NCBI GenBank assembly: GCA_019747815.1 | Contig: JAIEQJ010000062.1 | Location: forward strand, 1 to 64,000 | Reading direction: 5' to 3' | Source: Hyphomonadaceae bacterium | GTDB taxonomy: Bacteria; Pseudomonadota; Alphaproteobacteria; Rhizobiales; Hyphomicrobiaceae | DNA length: 64,000 nt | Part shown: positions 8,376 through 16,919 of the stretch, piece after piece | Layout: each line of letters begins with the position of its first letter | Numbering within the stretch: position 1 is the first letter of the stretch | Program-made: the position numbers and the translations under genes | The notes under the pieces: model-generated | Told to the model about the DNA's origin: nothing | The model's input: the letters and a program-made list of their open reading frames with translations, nothing else | Databases searched by the model: none

Positions 8376-8756
8376 ATGCCCTTTGCCGCTTCTCGTGCCG
8401 CTCGCTCTCTCGCTTTCGCCTGCGCCTTGGCCATTCCCGGCCTCGCTCCCCTCGCCTCCAAGGCCGACGATCCGCCCAAATCCTGGGCCGTCACCGGCGT
8501 GCCCGCCAACGACGTGCTGCACATGCGCGATGTGCCGTCCGCCGACAGCCAGAGCCTCGCCCGCATCCCGCCCAATGCGCGCGGCCTGAAGCATCTGGGC
8601 TGCCGCCGCAACCAGCCGCCCATGGAGCTGTGGGCGCGCATGAGCGAGACCGCGCGCCGCGAGGCGCTGACGCAGTGGTGCCGGGTCGAATACGGCGGCC
8701 TGCAGGGCTGGGTCGCCGGCCGCTTCCTCAAGCCAGACAACGGTCCGGCACGATAG
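8376..8756 (+). CDS. exported SH3-like domain protein
   Basis: 126 residues from ATG 8376; the frame upstream is open but runs through repeat DNA. A signal peptide covers about residues 1-30 (cleavage near SKA|D). The mature part resembles bacterial SH3 (SH3b) modules: VTGVPANDVLHMRDVPS at the start, two Cys that could pair, and the closing WCRVEYGGLQGWVAGRFLK, which has the classic YGGxxGWV-(A/S)-GRYL ending. Such exported domains usually bind cell-wall or protein ligands. Function unknown. It faces argC tail to tail. Confidence 0.7.
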   Translation: MPFAASRAARSLAFACALAIPGLAPLASKADDPPKSWAVTGVPANDVLHMRDVPSADSQSLARIPPNARGLKHLGCRRNQPPMELWARMSETARREALTQWCRVEYGGLQGWVAGRFLKPDNGPAR

Positions 8757-8790
8757 AAGGGCCTGTAGAGGGGCCTGTCGGCCGCCGCCG

Positions 8791-9771
8791 TTACGTCTCC
8801 ACACCCAGCATCAGGCCGATGTTCTGCACCGCAGCCCCCGACGCACCCTTGCCGAGGTTGTCGAGACGCGCCACCAGCACGGCCTGGCCGTGCCTCTCAT
8901 TGCCGAACACGCGCAGCTCCAGCAAATCCGTATCGTTGAGCGCCAGCGCATCGAGCCGCCCGCCCCTGGACGAAGCGTCATCCGCCGGCACCACCTTCAC
9001 CAGCCTGGCCCCCGCATAGTGCTTGGCCAGCGCCGCCTCCAGATCGCGCGCGCTCGGCCGGCCGGGCAGCGTATCCAGATGCAAGGGCACGCTCACCAGC
9101 ATGCCCTGGCGGAAATTGCCGACCGAGGGCACGAACATCGGCCGCCGCGAGAGCTTGGAGAACGTCTGCAGCTCGGGCACGTGCTTGTGCTCCAGGCCCA
9201 GGCCATAGAGTTCGAAGGCCGGCGCCGAGCCTGCCGCGTAGGCCTCGATCATGCTCCGCCCGCCGCCGCTGTAGCCGCTCACCGCATTGACCGTGACGGG
9301 ATGGTCGGCCGGCATCAGGCCGGCCTCCACCAGCGGCCGGATCAGCGCAATCGCCCCCGTGGGATAGCATCCGGGGTTGGTGACGCGCCTGGCCTCACCG
9401 ATCGCGGCCGCCTGCCCGGGGTCCATTTCCGCAAAGCCATACACCCACCCTTGAGCGACGCGATGCGCGCTGCTGGCGTCCACCACCTTGGGCGCATCGC
9501 GCCCGAGCGAGGCCATCAGCGCCACCGCCTCCTTGGCCGCGTCATCGGGCAGGCACAGCACCACAAGGTCGGCCTGCCGCATGATGGCGAGCCGCTCGGC
9601 CTCGTCCTTGCGCTTCTCCGCGGCAATGCTCAGCGCGGCGAGACCCGCAACCCCCGCCAGCCGGCGGCGGATTTCGAGGCCCGTGGTGCCGGCCTCGCCA
9701 TCGATGAAAACGGTGGGCCTGGCGGGCTGCGCCCGCGCCGGCTTGGCTTGCGGCGCTGTCTTGGTGGTCAT
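8791..9771 (-). CDS. argC: N-acetyl-gamma-glutamyl-phosphate reductase
   Basis: 326 residues from ATG 9771. It reduces N-acetylglutamyl phosphate to the semialdehyde with NADPH in arginine synthesis. The nucleotide-binding start VFIDGEAGTTG lies at 21-31, the catalytic Cys135 in TNPGCYPTG, and VNAVSGYSGGGRSM follows. The short sequence and GEAGTTGLEI start mark the type 2 (short) ArgC family of proteobacteria. An N-terminal Ala/Pro/Lys-rich tail of about 18 residues precedes the fold. It lies 247 bp downstream of rpsI on the same strand, with a terminator between. Confidence 0.93.
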   Translation of the reverse strand: MTTKTAPQAKPARAQPARPTVFIDGEAGTTGLEIRRRLAGVAGLAALSIAAEKRKDEAERLAIMRQADLVVLCLPDDAAKEAVALMASLGRDAPKVVDASSAHRVAQGWVYGFAEMDPGQAAAIGEARRVTNPGCYPTGAIALIRPLVEAGLMPADHPVTVNAVSGYSGGGRSMIEAYAAGSAPAFELYGLGLEHKHVPELQTFSKLSRRPMFVPSVGNFRQGMLVSVPLHLDTLPGRPSARDLEAALAKHYAGARLVKVVPADDASSRGGRLDALALNDTDLLELRVFGNERHGQAVLVARLDNLGKGASGAAVQNIGLMLGVET

Positions 9772-9796
9772 CGGCTCAACTCGGATCAGGGGGTAA

Positions 9797-9826
9797 CAAA
9801 AAAGGCCGCATCGGGGATGCGGCCTT
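9797..9826 (-). terminator. Rho-independent terminator after rpsI
   Basis: Perfect 11-bp stem AAGGCCGCATC / GATGCGGCCTT (9802-9812 with 9816-9826) around a 3-base loop. Read on the minus strand the stem is followed by a run of T. It lies downstream of rpsI and 26 bp upstream of the argC start, so it should end rplM-rpsI transcripts and leave argC to its own promoter or to readthrough. Confidence 0.85.
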
Positions 9827-10018
9827 GCAAGGAACGGTCAGAGAAGCGTCCGTTATCGCAGCCGCGGATAGCGCGGGCGGCCTCGAGCGGTGAGCTTTGC
9901 AAACGTGATCATGCCACTCTTATGGGATCGGCGCCCACCCCTGTCAATGGCATGGCCGATCCCCACGCCGCCTCCCCCGCTACGGCGGGGCATGGCGCCG
10001 TGTGCGCGAGCAATGCGA

Positions 10019-10495
10019 TCAGCGCTTGGAGAACTGGAAGCTGCGGCGCGCCTTGACGCGGCCGTACTTCTTGCGCTCCACGACGCGGCTGTCGCGGGTC
10101 AGGAAGCCGCCCTTCTTCAGCACCGGCCTGAGCTCGGGCTCGAAGTAGGTCAGCGCCTTGGAAATCCCGTGCCGCACCGCACCGGCCTGCCCCGAGAGCC
10201 CGCCGCCGGTCACGGTCGCCATGATGTCGAACTGGTCCAGGCGATTGGCGGCCTGCAGCGGCTGCTTGAGCAGCATCTGCAGCACGGGCCGCGCGAAGTA
10301 CTGCGAGAAGTCCTTGGTGTTGACCACGATCTTGCCGGCACCCGGCTTGATCCACACACGCGCCACCGCATTCTTGCGCTTGCCGGTGGCATAGGCGCGC
10401 CCTTGCGCATCCACCTTCTTGGCATGCACCGGGGCGGCCGCCGCCTCGCTGTCCTTGAGCGCGGAGAGGTCTTCAAACGTCTTGGTCTCGGCCAT
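10019..10495 (-). CDS. rpsI: 30S ribosomal protein S9
   Basis: 158 residues from ATG 10495. The core has [36 protein letters not shown] and the conserved basic C-terminal tail ending SFQFSKR, which in other bacteria reaches the ribosomal P site. An N-terminal acidic and Ala-rich extension of about 30 residues precedes the core, as in other alphaproteobacteria. It starts 5 bases after rplM, so the two are co-translated. Confidence 0.98.
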   Translation of the reverse strand: MAETKTFEDLSALKDSEAAAAPVHAKKVDAQGRAYATGKRKNAVARVWIKPGAGKIVVNTKDFSQYFARPVLQMLLKQPLQAANRLDQFDIMATVTGGGLSGQAGAVRHGISKALTYFEPELRPVLKKGGFLTRDSRVVERKKYGRVKARRSFQFSKR

Positions 10496-10500
10496 GGGGA

Positions 10501-10962
10501 TCAGGCCCTCACATTCTTGCGGTTGAGCGACTTGACATCGAGCGGCTCGGGCTTCTGCGCCTCGTGGGGATGCTGCGCGCCCTTGTAGACCTTGAGATTG
10601 CGCATCAGCTTGCGCTGCAGCGGTCCGCGCTTGAGCATGCGGCCGACCGCAAGCTCCAGAATGCGCTCTGGAAACTTGCTCTCGAAGAGCTGCCGCGGCG
10701 TGCGCTGCTTGATGCCGCCGGGATAGCCGGTGTGGCGGTAGTAGATCTTGTCGTTGGTCTTGTTGCCCGTGAACACCACCTTCTCGGCGTTGATCACGAT
10801 CACGTTATCGCCGGTATCGACATGCGGCGTGTAGGTGGCGCGATGCTTGCCCTTGAGGCGCATGGCGATCAGGGTCGCGAGCCGCCCCACCACCAGCCCC
10901 TCGCCATCGATCAATATCCATTTCTTGTCCACTTCGCCGGGCTTGGCGACATAGGTTTTCAT
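10501..10962 (-). CDS. rplM: 50S ribosomal protein L13
   Basis: 153 residues from ATG 10962. Family landmarks include [16 protein letters not shown] near the start, [28 protein letters not shown] and the [12 protein letters not shown] tail. L13 is an early-assembling 23S rRNA-binding protein. It is the first gene of the rplM-rpsI operon. The upstream region has TTGACA on the minus strand (11025-11020) with only a weak -10, and tandem dyads further up (11074-11108). Confidence 0.98.
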   Translation of the reverse strand: MKTYVAKPGEVDKKWILIDGEGLVVGRLATLIAMRLKGKHRATYTPHVDTGDNVIVINAEKVVFTGNKTNDKIYYRHTGYPGGIKQRTPRQLFESKFPERILELAVGRMLKRGPLQRKLMRNLKVYKGAQHPHEAQKPEPLDVKSLNRKNVRA

Positions 10963-11488
10963 GAGTCTGGCCCCGATCCGTGTGCGGTTGCCGGCCTCTT
11001 ACGTCTGATCCGCCCCGCCTGTCAATTCAATTGACGATTGAATAAACGATCAGATTCAGCATTTTATCCATATGGTATTATAGTACCCCAAAATGGTAAT
11101 ATGATACCACAGCAAACTGGAGCCGTCGGCGGCCGCTCCCGGCCCGCCGGAGCCGATGCGCTTGGCGGCCCGGCCACTCGCGCCGTCTCGCGTCGATCCT
11201 CCGATGGCCGCCGCTATCCGGCTGGAGACATTCATGTTTTGCGACAACGGCCGCATCCGTGCCGCTCATCCCTCACCCGAATGCCCGTCTGGTCCGTGTG
11301 CGCAATGCCGGTTTGCCTCGCTGCCACGGCGCGTGGCTGACCGCGCCTCACGGGGGTGAGGCGCCGGGGCAATGGGTCACGGAACTAATGATTGACACGC
11401 CGAGGGTGTCCAACTTTTGTCATCCCGGACCACTACCAGAACCGGACTCGCGCGTTCTCAGTCTCAGCCGGCCAACGAGGATACCCCC
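10963..11488. other. 526-bp divergent intergenic region
   Basis: Lies between rplM (minus) and the helical exported protein (plus). Bases 11026-11110 are strikingly AT-rich for this genome and contain two GGTA-N6-TACC dyads. A plus-strand TTGACA occurs at about 11392 and could be the -35 of the downstream gene. Short open frames in the middle lack ribosome sites and codon structure and are not called. Confidence 0.5.
11074..11108. promoter_or_regulatory. tandem GGTA-N6-TACC operator-like dyads
   Basis: GGTATTATAGTACC (11074-11087) and GGTAATATGATACC (11095-11108) share GGTA-N6-TACC. The second extends to TGGTA..TACCA. Their starts are 21 bp apart, two helical turns, so a dimer on each would sit on the same DNA face. 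They are 112-146 bp upstream of the rplM start codon. GTA-N6-TAC differs from the NtcA/CRP spacing (N8), and the arms recall GntR-family sites. The binding protein is unknown. Confidence 0.5.
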
Positions 11489-11998
11489 ATGCAGCAGGTG
11501 CTTCGCCTCCTTATCGCGGCCGTTGCGGCCGTCGCCCTCGTCCAATTCGCCGGCAGCGTTTCGGCGCAGGCGCCGGTCAAGCAGCTGAAGCTCACCGAGA
11601 AGCAGATCGAAGGCTTCATCGCGGCCCACAAGGACATGGGAGCGGTGGCGGAGAAGATGGAAGGCGACAAGCCCGATCCCAAGGTGCAGGCCCAGCTCGA
11701 GAGCATCGCCAAGAAATTCGGCTTCAAGGATTTCAACGAGTATGACGAGGTCGCCTCCAACATCGCGCTGGTGATGGCCGGCATCGACCCGCAGACCAAG
11801 GCCTTCACCGACCCGCCGACGGCGATCAAGCGCGAGATCGACGAGATCACGGCCGACAAGTCGATGCCCGAGAAGGAGCGCAAGCAGGCGCTGGAGGAGC
11901 TGGCCGAGGCCATGAAAATGGCGCAGCCGATCCAATTTTCGGGTAATATCGAGCTCGTCAAGAAGTACTACGACAGGCTCGAGCCCCTCCTGCAGTAG
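11489..11998 (+). CDS. exported alpha-helical protein of unknown function
   Basis: 169 residues from ATG 11489, with GAGG 8 bases upstream. Residues 1-27 are a signal peptide (cleavage near VSA|Q). The remainder is charged and helical: LTEKQIEGFIAAHKDMGAV, then EYDEVASNIALVMAGID, then a Lys/Glu-rich stretch and SGNIELVKKYYDRLEPLL. The pattern 'helix - small exported - ends with N..LV.KYYD.L.P.L' resembles uncharacterised periplasmic proteins seen in rhizobia, but no function is assigned. The crotonase gene follows after 13 bp and may be co-transcribed. Confidence 0.65.
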   Translation: MQQVLRLLIAAVAAVALVQFAGSVSAQAPVKQLKLTEKQIEGFIAAHKDMGAVAEKMEGDKPDPKVQAQLESIAKKFGFKDFNEYDEVASNIALVMAGIDPQTKAFTDPPTAIKREIDEITADKSMPEKERKQALEELAEAMKMAQPIQFSGNIELVKKYYDRLEPLLQ

Positions 11999-12011
11999 CG
12001 AGCAGCCGCAG

Positions 12012-12842
12012 ATGCCGGCAGTCAGCCGCCGGATGGACGACACAACCCCGCGTGCGGGCCTGCTGGAGAGCGAGCAGCGCGCGGGGGTGCTGGTGTTGAC
12101 GCTCGCCCGGCCCGAAACCCGCAACAGCCTCTCGCAAGCCATGATCGAGGCGCTGCAGGGCGCCATCGACACGGCCGCTCAGGCGGCCGTGGTGCGCGCC
12201 ATCGTCATCGCGGCCAAGGGCCGTGCGTTCTGCGCCGGCCACGACCTCAAGGAGCTCACAGCGCATCGCGCCGATGCAGATGGCGGGCGCGCCTTCACCC
12301 AGCTTCTCATGCACCAGTGCGCCAAGCTGATGCGCTCCATCGTGCAGTGCCCAAAGCCCGTGATCGCGGCCGTGGAGGGCCCCGCCACCGCGGCCGGCTG
12401 CCAGCTGGTGGCCTCATGCGATCTGGCGGTCGCCTCGGAGGCGGCGCGGTTTGCCACGCCCGGGGTCAACATCGGCCTCTTCTGCTCGACGCCCATGGTG
12501 GCGCTGTCGCGCAATGTTCCCCGCAAGCGCGCCATGGAGATGCTGCTGCTGGGCGAGATGCTGCCCGCGCGGGAGGCCGCAGAATATGGTCTTGTCAATC
12601 GCGTGGTGCCGGCCGGCAAGGCCCTGGACGAGGCCATGCAGCTTGCCGGGCTCGTCGCATCCAAGCCGCCGGCGACGCTGGCCATCGGCAAGGAGGCCTT
12701 CTACCGGCAAATCGAGATGTCGCTCGCCGACGCCTACGACTATGCTGCCGGCGTCATGGTGGAGAACATGATGCACGCCGAATCCAAGGAGGGGATCGGC
12801 GCCTTCATCGACAAGCGTCCCCCCGATTGGAGCAAGGCCTGA
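12012..12842 (+). CDS. enoyl-CoA hydratase/isomerase family protein (ECHDC3-like)
   Basis: 276 residues from ATG 12012 (ATG 12033 is an alternative). Crotonase fold: RPETRNSLSQAM near residue 35, oxyanion-hole segment GRAFCAGHDLKEL, and AVEGPATAAGCQLVASCD. The two general acid/base Glu of rat hydratase are not conserved: the CEL position reads CQL, and the PE position reads PG (ATPGVNIGLF). It may therefore not be a true hydratase; such proteins can act as thioesterases, isomerases or have lost activity. It lies between the helical exported protein and a CoA-binding protein gene. Confidence 0.8.
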   Translation: MPAVSRRMDDTTPRAGLLESEQRAGVLVLTLARPETRNSLSQAMIEALQGAIDTAAQAAVVRAIVIAAKGRAFCAGHDLKELTAHRADADGGRAFTQLLMHQCAKLMRSIVQCPKPVIAAVEGPATAAGCQLVASCDLAVASEAARFATPGVNIGLFCSTPMVALSRNVPRKRAMEMLLLGEMLPAREAAEYGLVNRVVPAGKALDEAMQLAGLVASKPPATLAIGKEAFYRQIEMSLADAYDYAAGVMVENMMHAESKEGIGAFIDKRPPDWSKA

Positions 12843-12943
12843 CCCACGCCGTGCACCGATGTCCTCATCCCTGAACTCGCGCATGGCGCTGCACGGGCGC
12901 GCCGCCTCCGCGCGCTGAAGGCTTCGCGCACCAAAGTTTGAGC

Positions 12944-13477
12944 ATGCACCACGACACCTACGCCGATCCCTACATCGCCGCGATCCTGGCCGAGACCAAG
13001 TCCATCGCCATGGTCGGGGCCAGTGCGGCCAGCAATCGGCCCAGCTTCTTCGCCATGAAGTATCTGCTCAGCAAGGGCTACGCGGTCATCCCCGTCAATC
13101 CCGCCCTGGCGGGCCAGCAGATCCAGGGCCGCAAGGTTTACGCGGCCCTCGCCGATGTGCCCGGCCCGGTCGACATGGTCGACATCTTCCGCAACTCGGC
13201 TGCCGCCCTGGAGAGCGTGCGCGAGGCCATTCGCCTCAAGGAGAGGCTCGGCATCAAGGTCGTGTGGATGCAGCTTGGCGTGCGCAACGATCAGGCCGCC
13301 GCGGAAGCGGAAGCCGCAGGCCTCCAGGTGGTCATGAACCGCTGCCCGAAGATCGAATACGGGCGCCTCTCCGGCGAGATCGGCTGGGCGGGCGTCAACG
13401 CCGGCACCCTGTCGTCCCGACGTCCGCTGCTCAGCGGCCACGGCGTGCAGAGCCACATCATCGCCGGTAAGCGCTAA
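12944..13477 (+). CDS. CoA-binding domain protein (YccU-like)
   Basis: 177 residues from ATG 12944; TTG 12938 is two codons upstream in frame. A single Rossmann CoA-binding domain starts SIAMVGASAASNRPSFFAMKYL near residue 20, continues with YAVIPVNP and VDMVDIFRNS, and ends with VWMQLGVRND and NRCPKIEYGRL. These are diagnostic of the stand-alone CoA-binding family related to the alpha subunit of succinyl-CoA synthetase. Members bind CoA; the physiological role is not established. It follows the crotonase gene. Confidence 0.85.
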   Translation: MHHDTYADPYIAAILAETKSIAMVGASAASNRPSFFAMKYLLSKGYAVIPVNPALAGQQIQGRKVYAALADVPGPVDMVDIFRNSAAALESVREAIRLKERLGIKVVWMQLGVRNDQAAAEAEAAGLQVVMNRCPKIEYGRLSGEIGWAGVNAGTLSSRRPLLSGHGVQSHIIAGKR

Positions 13478-13501
13478 CGATCGTGGAGCGCTCGGCCTGG
13501 T

Positions 13502-13612
13502 TGTCATCCCGGACGGCCGCAGGCCGATCCGGGACCCAGGGGCCAACAGCACCAGCCTCGCGCCTCTGACCTCTGGGTCCCGGCTCTCCGCTGCGCTCCG
13601 GCCGGGATGACA
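13502..13612. repeat. palindromic intergenic repeat (TGTCATCCCGG...CCGGGATGACA)
   Basis: The outer arms TGTCATCCCGG and CCGGGATGACA are near-perfect reverse complements; inner arms GATCCGGGACCCAG and CTGGGTCCCGGCTC also pair. It fills the gap between two convergent genes and could form a long hairpin that serves as a bidirectional transcription barrier. Same class as 5442-5531. Confidence 0.8.
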
Positions 13613-13651
13613 CCTTCGATGCAATCTCAGCCGGGAAGACGCTGGCCGCGC

Positions 13652-14659
13652 CTACGATGCAGCCGCCGCGGCGACCCTCGCCGCATCCGCAAAGCTGCGC
13701 TTGGCCAGCTCGGCGGCGGCCTGCGCGTATTCGGCGCGCAGGCGTGCCACGCACTCGGCCACCGTCGGCACGTCGCTGATGCTGCCCACGCCCTGGCCGG
13801 CGCCCCAGATATCGCGCCACACCTTGGTCTTGCTGCTGCCGCCCGAGCCGAAGCTCATCTTCGTCTTGTCGCCGTCCGGCAGGGACTTGGGGTCGAGGCC
13901 GGCCGCCACGATGCTGGGCCCCAGGTAGTTGCCGTGCACGCCCGTGAACAGGGAGCTGTAGACGATGTCGCCGGCAGCCGTCTCGACCAGCATCCTCTTG
14001 TAATCCGGGCTGGCATTGGCCTCGCGCGTGGCGATGAAGCGCGTGCCGAGATAGGCCAGATCCGCACCCATGGCCTGGGCGGCGAGAATGCTGGCGCCGT
14101 TGGCAATCGCGCCGGAGAGCGCAATCGTGCCGGGAAACAGGCGGCGCACCTCGGCCAGCAGGGCAAACGGGCTCAGCGTGCCGGCATGGCCGCCGGCGCC
14201 GGCGCACACCAGAATGAGCCCGTCGACGCCCTCCTCGGCCGCCTTCATGGCGTGGCGCACGTTGATCACGTCGTGCAGCACGATGCCGCCGTAGGCATGC
14301 GCAGCCTTCACCACGTCGGCCGGCGCGCGCAGGCTGGTGATGGTGATCGGCACCTTGTACTTGGCGCACACCGCCACGTCGTGCTCGAGACGATCGTTGG
14401 AGGCGTGCACGATCTGGTTGACGGCAAACGGCGCCACGCGCCGGTCGGGGTGCGCTTTCTGGTAGGCGTCGAGCTCCGTCTTGATCTGAACGATCCACTC
14501 CTCCAGGCGCTCCTTGGGCCGTGCGTTGAGGGCCGGAAAGGCGCCGACGATGCCCGCCTTGCATTGCGCGATCACCAATTCCGGCGCCGATACGATGAAG
14601 AGCGGGGCGCCGATCGCGGGCAGCGTCAGGCGATCCTGCAGAATGGCGGGTATCGGCAT
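13652..14659 (-). CDS. nitronate monooxygenase / 2-nitropropane dioxygenase family
   Basis: 335 residues from ATG 14659, the start of the TIM-barrel homology (RLTLPAIGAPLFIVSAPELV); the frame continues upstream without similarity. FMN-binding features include GLILVCAGAGGHAG (residues about 165-178, with the His-Ala-Gly phosphate loop), IALSGAIANG and GADLAYLGTRFIAT. This family oxidises nitronates, or acts as FMN-dependent enoyl reductase-like enzymes; the substrate here is unknown. It is divergent from the small membrane protein and metY. Confidence 0.85.
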   Translation of the reverse strand: MPIPAILQDRLTLPAIGAPLFIVSAPELVIAQCKAGIVGAFPALNARPKERLEEWIVQIKTELDAYQKAHPDRRVAPFAVNQIVHASNDRLEHDVAVCAKYKVPITITSLRAPADVVKAAHAYGGIVLHDVINVRHAMKAAEEGVDGLILVCAGAGGHAGTLSPFALLAEVRRLFPGTIALSGAIANGASILAAQAMGADLAYLGTRFIATREANASPDYKRMLVETAAGDIVYSSLFTGVHGNYLGPSIVAAGLDPKSLPDGDKTKMSFGSGGSSKTKVWRDIWGAGQGVGSISDVPTVAECVARLRAEYAQAAAELAKRSFADAARVAAAAAS

Positions 14660-14842
14660 GCGGGTGTTGCTCTCCGAGGATAGGGGATGGGCAGGCGGTG
14701 CTATGGTGACCCGTTGATCGGCGCCCGTTGTGGCATTGACCTTATGGTCAAGCATTTGCGCCGGCAACGCAAGAACACCCCTTGCGCGTTCCCGCAACGG
14801 GTCCCCGTTGCCCCACTCCATCTCAGCCCAGGAGAGCAAGCC

Positions 14843-15067
14843 ATGATCGTCATCACCCGCAACGGGAGACCGACGGTCCTCACCGGCTGGCGTGCAGCGT
14901 TGGCTGGCGCCGCGATCTTCGCGGGCGCCACGCTCCTCATCGCTTGCATCGCCTTCATCCTGCCCGGCATCGCCATCACGACCGGCGCGGTGCTGCTGAT
15001 CGTCGTGCCCGTGGCGGCTGGTCTTGCCATTCTGGCCTCGCTCTTGCGGTCGCGGAATTCGCGCTGA
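14843..15067 (+). CDS. small two-helix membrane protein
   Basis: 74 residues from ATG 14843 with GGAG at 14831-14834. After about 18 polar residues (VITRNGRPTVLTGWR) come two hydrophobic segments (about 19-41 and 43-65) joined by a short PGIAIT turn, then LLRSRNSR. It resembles small inner-membrane proteins of unknown role. The gene sits 65 bp before metY on the same strand, so co-transcription is possible. Confidence 0.6.
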   Translation: MIVITRNGRPTVLTGWRAALAGAAIFAGATLLIACIAFILPGIAITTGAVLLIVVPVAAGLAILASLLRSRNSR

Positions 15068-15132
15068 AAGAAGGCGTTGACTTGCGCGCCCCCATTGGCT
15101 CCCGTAGGCGCCGGACAAGACAGGAGACGCCC

Positions 15133-16422
15133 ATGCCGTCCACCGATGCGCCGGAATTCGCCACCCTCGCGGTCCACGCCGGCGGCGCGCCCGATCCCTC
15201 CACCGGCGCACGCGTCACGCCGATCTATCAAACCACATCGTATGTCTTCAACGACGTGGATCACGCCGCCGCGCTGTTCAATCTCGAGGTGTTCGGCAAC
15301 ATCTACACCCGCATCACGAACCCGACGCAGGCCGTGCTGGAGCAGCGCATCGCCGCGCTCGAGGACGGCACGGCGGCGCTTGCCGTCGCCTCCGGCCATG
15401 CCGCGCAGATGATCGTGTTCCACACGCTGCTGGAGCCGGGCGACGAGTTCGTGGCCGGCCGGCAGCTCTACGGCGGCTCGGTCAACCAGTTCAACCACGC
15501 CTTCAAGAAGTTCAACTGGAACGTCGCGTGGGCGGATGCGACCGATCCTGAAACCTTCAAGAAGGCGATCACGCCCAGGACCAAGGCCATCTTTTGCGAA
15601 TCGATCGCCAATCCGGGCGGCATCATCGTCGATCTCCCGGCCATTTCCGCCATCGCCAGGACGGCCGGCCTGCCGCTGATCGTCGACAACACGCTGGCCA
15701 CCCCCTACCTGTGCCGGCCCAAGGACTTCGGCGCCGACATCGTCGTGCACTCCCTCACCAAATTCATGGGCGGGCACGGCAATTCGATCGGCGGCGCGAT
15801 CGTCGACTGCGGCACCTACGACTGGCTCGCGTCCAAGAAGAAATATGCGACGCTGCAAGACCCCAACCCGAGCTACAACGGCATGCGGCTGGCCGAGACC
15901 TTCGGCAACTTCGCCTTCGCCATCGCCTGCCGCGTGATGGGCCTGCGCGATCTGGGGCCCGCCATCTCGCCCTTCAACGCCTTCCTGATCCTCACCGGCA
16001 TCGAGACGCTGCCGCTGCGCATGGCCAAGCACTGCGAGAACGCGCTGGCCGTTGCCAGGTATCTCGAGCAGCACAAGAAGGTTGAGTGGGTGAACTACGC
16101 CGGCCTACCCACCAACCCCTATCACGCGCTCGCCAGGAAGATCTGCCCCAAGGGCGCCGGCAGCGTGTTCACGTTCGGCCTCAAGGGCGGCTACGAGGCG
16201 GGCGTCAAGCTCGTCTCCAGCGTCAAGCTGTTCTCGCATCTGGCCAACATCGGCGATACGAGGAGCCTCATCATCCATCCCGCCTCCACCACCCATCGCC
16301 AGCTCACCGACGAGCAGCGCAGGGCGGCCGGCGCCGGCGACGATGTGGTGCGCCTGTCGATCGGCATCGAGGACGTCGGCGATATCGTGGCCGACCTGGA
16401 GCTGGGGCTGGCAGCGGACTAG
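15133..16422 (+). CDS. metY: O-acetylhomoserine aminocarboxypropyltransferase (sulfhydrylase)
   Basis: 429 residues from ATG 15133 with GGAG upstream. A fold-type I PLP enzyme of the Cys/Met metabolism family: SGHAAQMIVFHTLL, the PLP Asp in PLIVDNTLATPYL, and the Schiff-base Lys210 in HSLTKFMGGHGNS. The length of about 430 and C-terminal HPASTTHRQLT are typical of MetY, which makes homocysteine from O-acetylhomoserine and sulfide. Related enzymes (MetZ, cystathionine synthase) are shorter. Convergent with the His-rich protein gene across a hairpin. Confidence 0.92.
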   Translation: MPSTDAPEFATLAVHAGGAPDPSTGARVTPIYQTTSYVFNDVDHAAALFNLEVFGNIYTRITNPTQAVLEQRIAALEDGTAALAVASGHAAQMIVFHTLLEPGDEFVAGRQLYGGSVNQFNHAFKKFNWNVAWADATDPETFKKAITPRTKAIFCESIANPGGIIVDLPAISAIARTAGLPLIVDNTLATPYLCRPKDFGADIVVHSLTKFMGGHGNSIGGAIVDCGTYDWLASKKKYATLQDPNPSYNGMRLAETFGNFAFAIACRVMGLRDLGPAISPFNAFLILTGIETLPLRMAKHCENALAVARYLEQHKKVEWVNYAGLPTNPYHALARKICPKGAGSVFTFGLKGGYEAGVKLVSSVKLFSHLANIGDTRSLIIHPASTTHRQLTDEQRRAAGAGDDVVRLSIGIEDVGDIVADLELGLAAD

Positions 16423-16514
16423 GCTGCCCCGCCGGCAGGCCTCCGGGCCGCCGACGAATACCGGCCGATCGAGAGGGTTCTGATCGATAGGATTCTGATC
16501 GATACGGACGTCGC

Positions 16515-16549
16515 GGGGGCATGCGGCCTTGGTGCGGCCGCACGCCCCC
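16515..16549. terminator. bidirectional hairpin between metY and the His-rich gene
   Basis: GGGGGCATGCGGCC pairs with GGCCGCACGCCCCC with one mismatch around a TTGGTGC loop, giving a very stable GC stem. There is no T-tract on either side, so it is a weaker call as an intrinsic terminator. It lies between two convergent genes, where a bidirectional stop is expected. Just upstream, TTCTGATCGATA is repeated at 16478 and 16493. Confidence 0.55.
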
Positions 16550-16556
16550 GAAGACC

Positions 16557-16919
16557 TCAGTGGTGGCCGCCGCCGCCGTGACCTCCGCCATGGCCGCCGT
16601 GACCGCCATGCCCGCCGTGGCCACCATGGCCCCCGTGATGGGGGTGGTGGTGTCCAAAGGAGAACCCGTAGCCATAGTAGTAGGGGTCATAGTCGTAGGC
16701 GCGATAGTCTCTCACGTATCTGCCGGAGCAGTACCTACGGCCATGCCGCCAATAGCAATGCGGATCACGATGCGAAACCGCTTCTCTCTGGCTGTCTGCC
16801 GCGGCAACGCCTGTCCTCAAGGCGTCACCGCTGATCGGGGCCGCGCTCGCTGGAAACGCCATCGTCAGTCCCAGCACCACACCGGCTCCGATAGACAAAA
16901 GCTGCGATCTTGTGGTCAC
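16557..16919 (-). CDS. exported Gly/His-rich protein, putative metal binding
   Basis: 120 residues from ATG 16919. Residues 1-26 are a signal peptide (cleavage near ASA|A). The middle has HCYWRHGRRYC, two Cys flanked by His and Arg, and a Tyr-rich stretch RDYRAYDYDPYYYGYG. The last 33 residues are nearly all His and Gly, with a GHG repeat ending GGGGHH. Such tails bind Ni, Zn, Co or Cu in other proteins; nothing more specific can be said. It is the first of three His-rich exported genes within 1.5 kb and divergent from the other two. Confidence 0.75.
   Translation of the reverse strand: MTTRSQLLSIGAGVVLGLTMAFPASAAPISGDALRTGVAAADSQREAVSHRDPHCYWRHGRRYCSGRYVRDYRAYDYDPYYYGYGFSFGHHHPHHGGHGGHGGHGGHGGHGGGHGGGGHH

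Noticed and set aside
11038-11340. 100-codon plus-strand frame in the rplM upstream region
   Set aside because: No ribosome site, no signal or domain pattern, and it runs through the operator-like dyads.
13652-15211. Extended 519-codon version of the nitronate monooxygenase
   Set aside because: The extra N-terminal part overlaps the divergent small membrane gene and metY and has no similarity; homology begins at ATG 14659.
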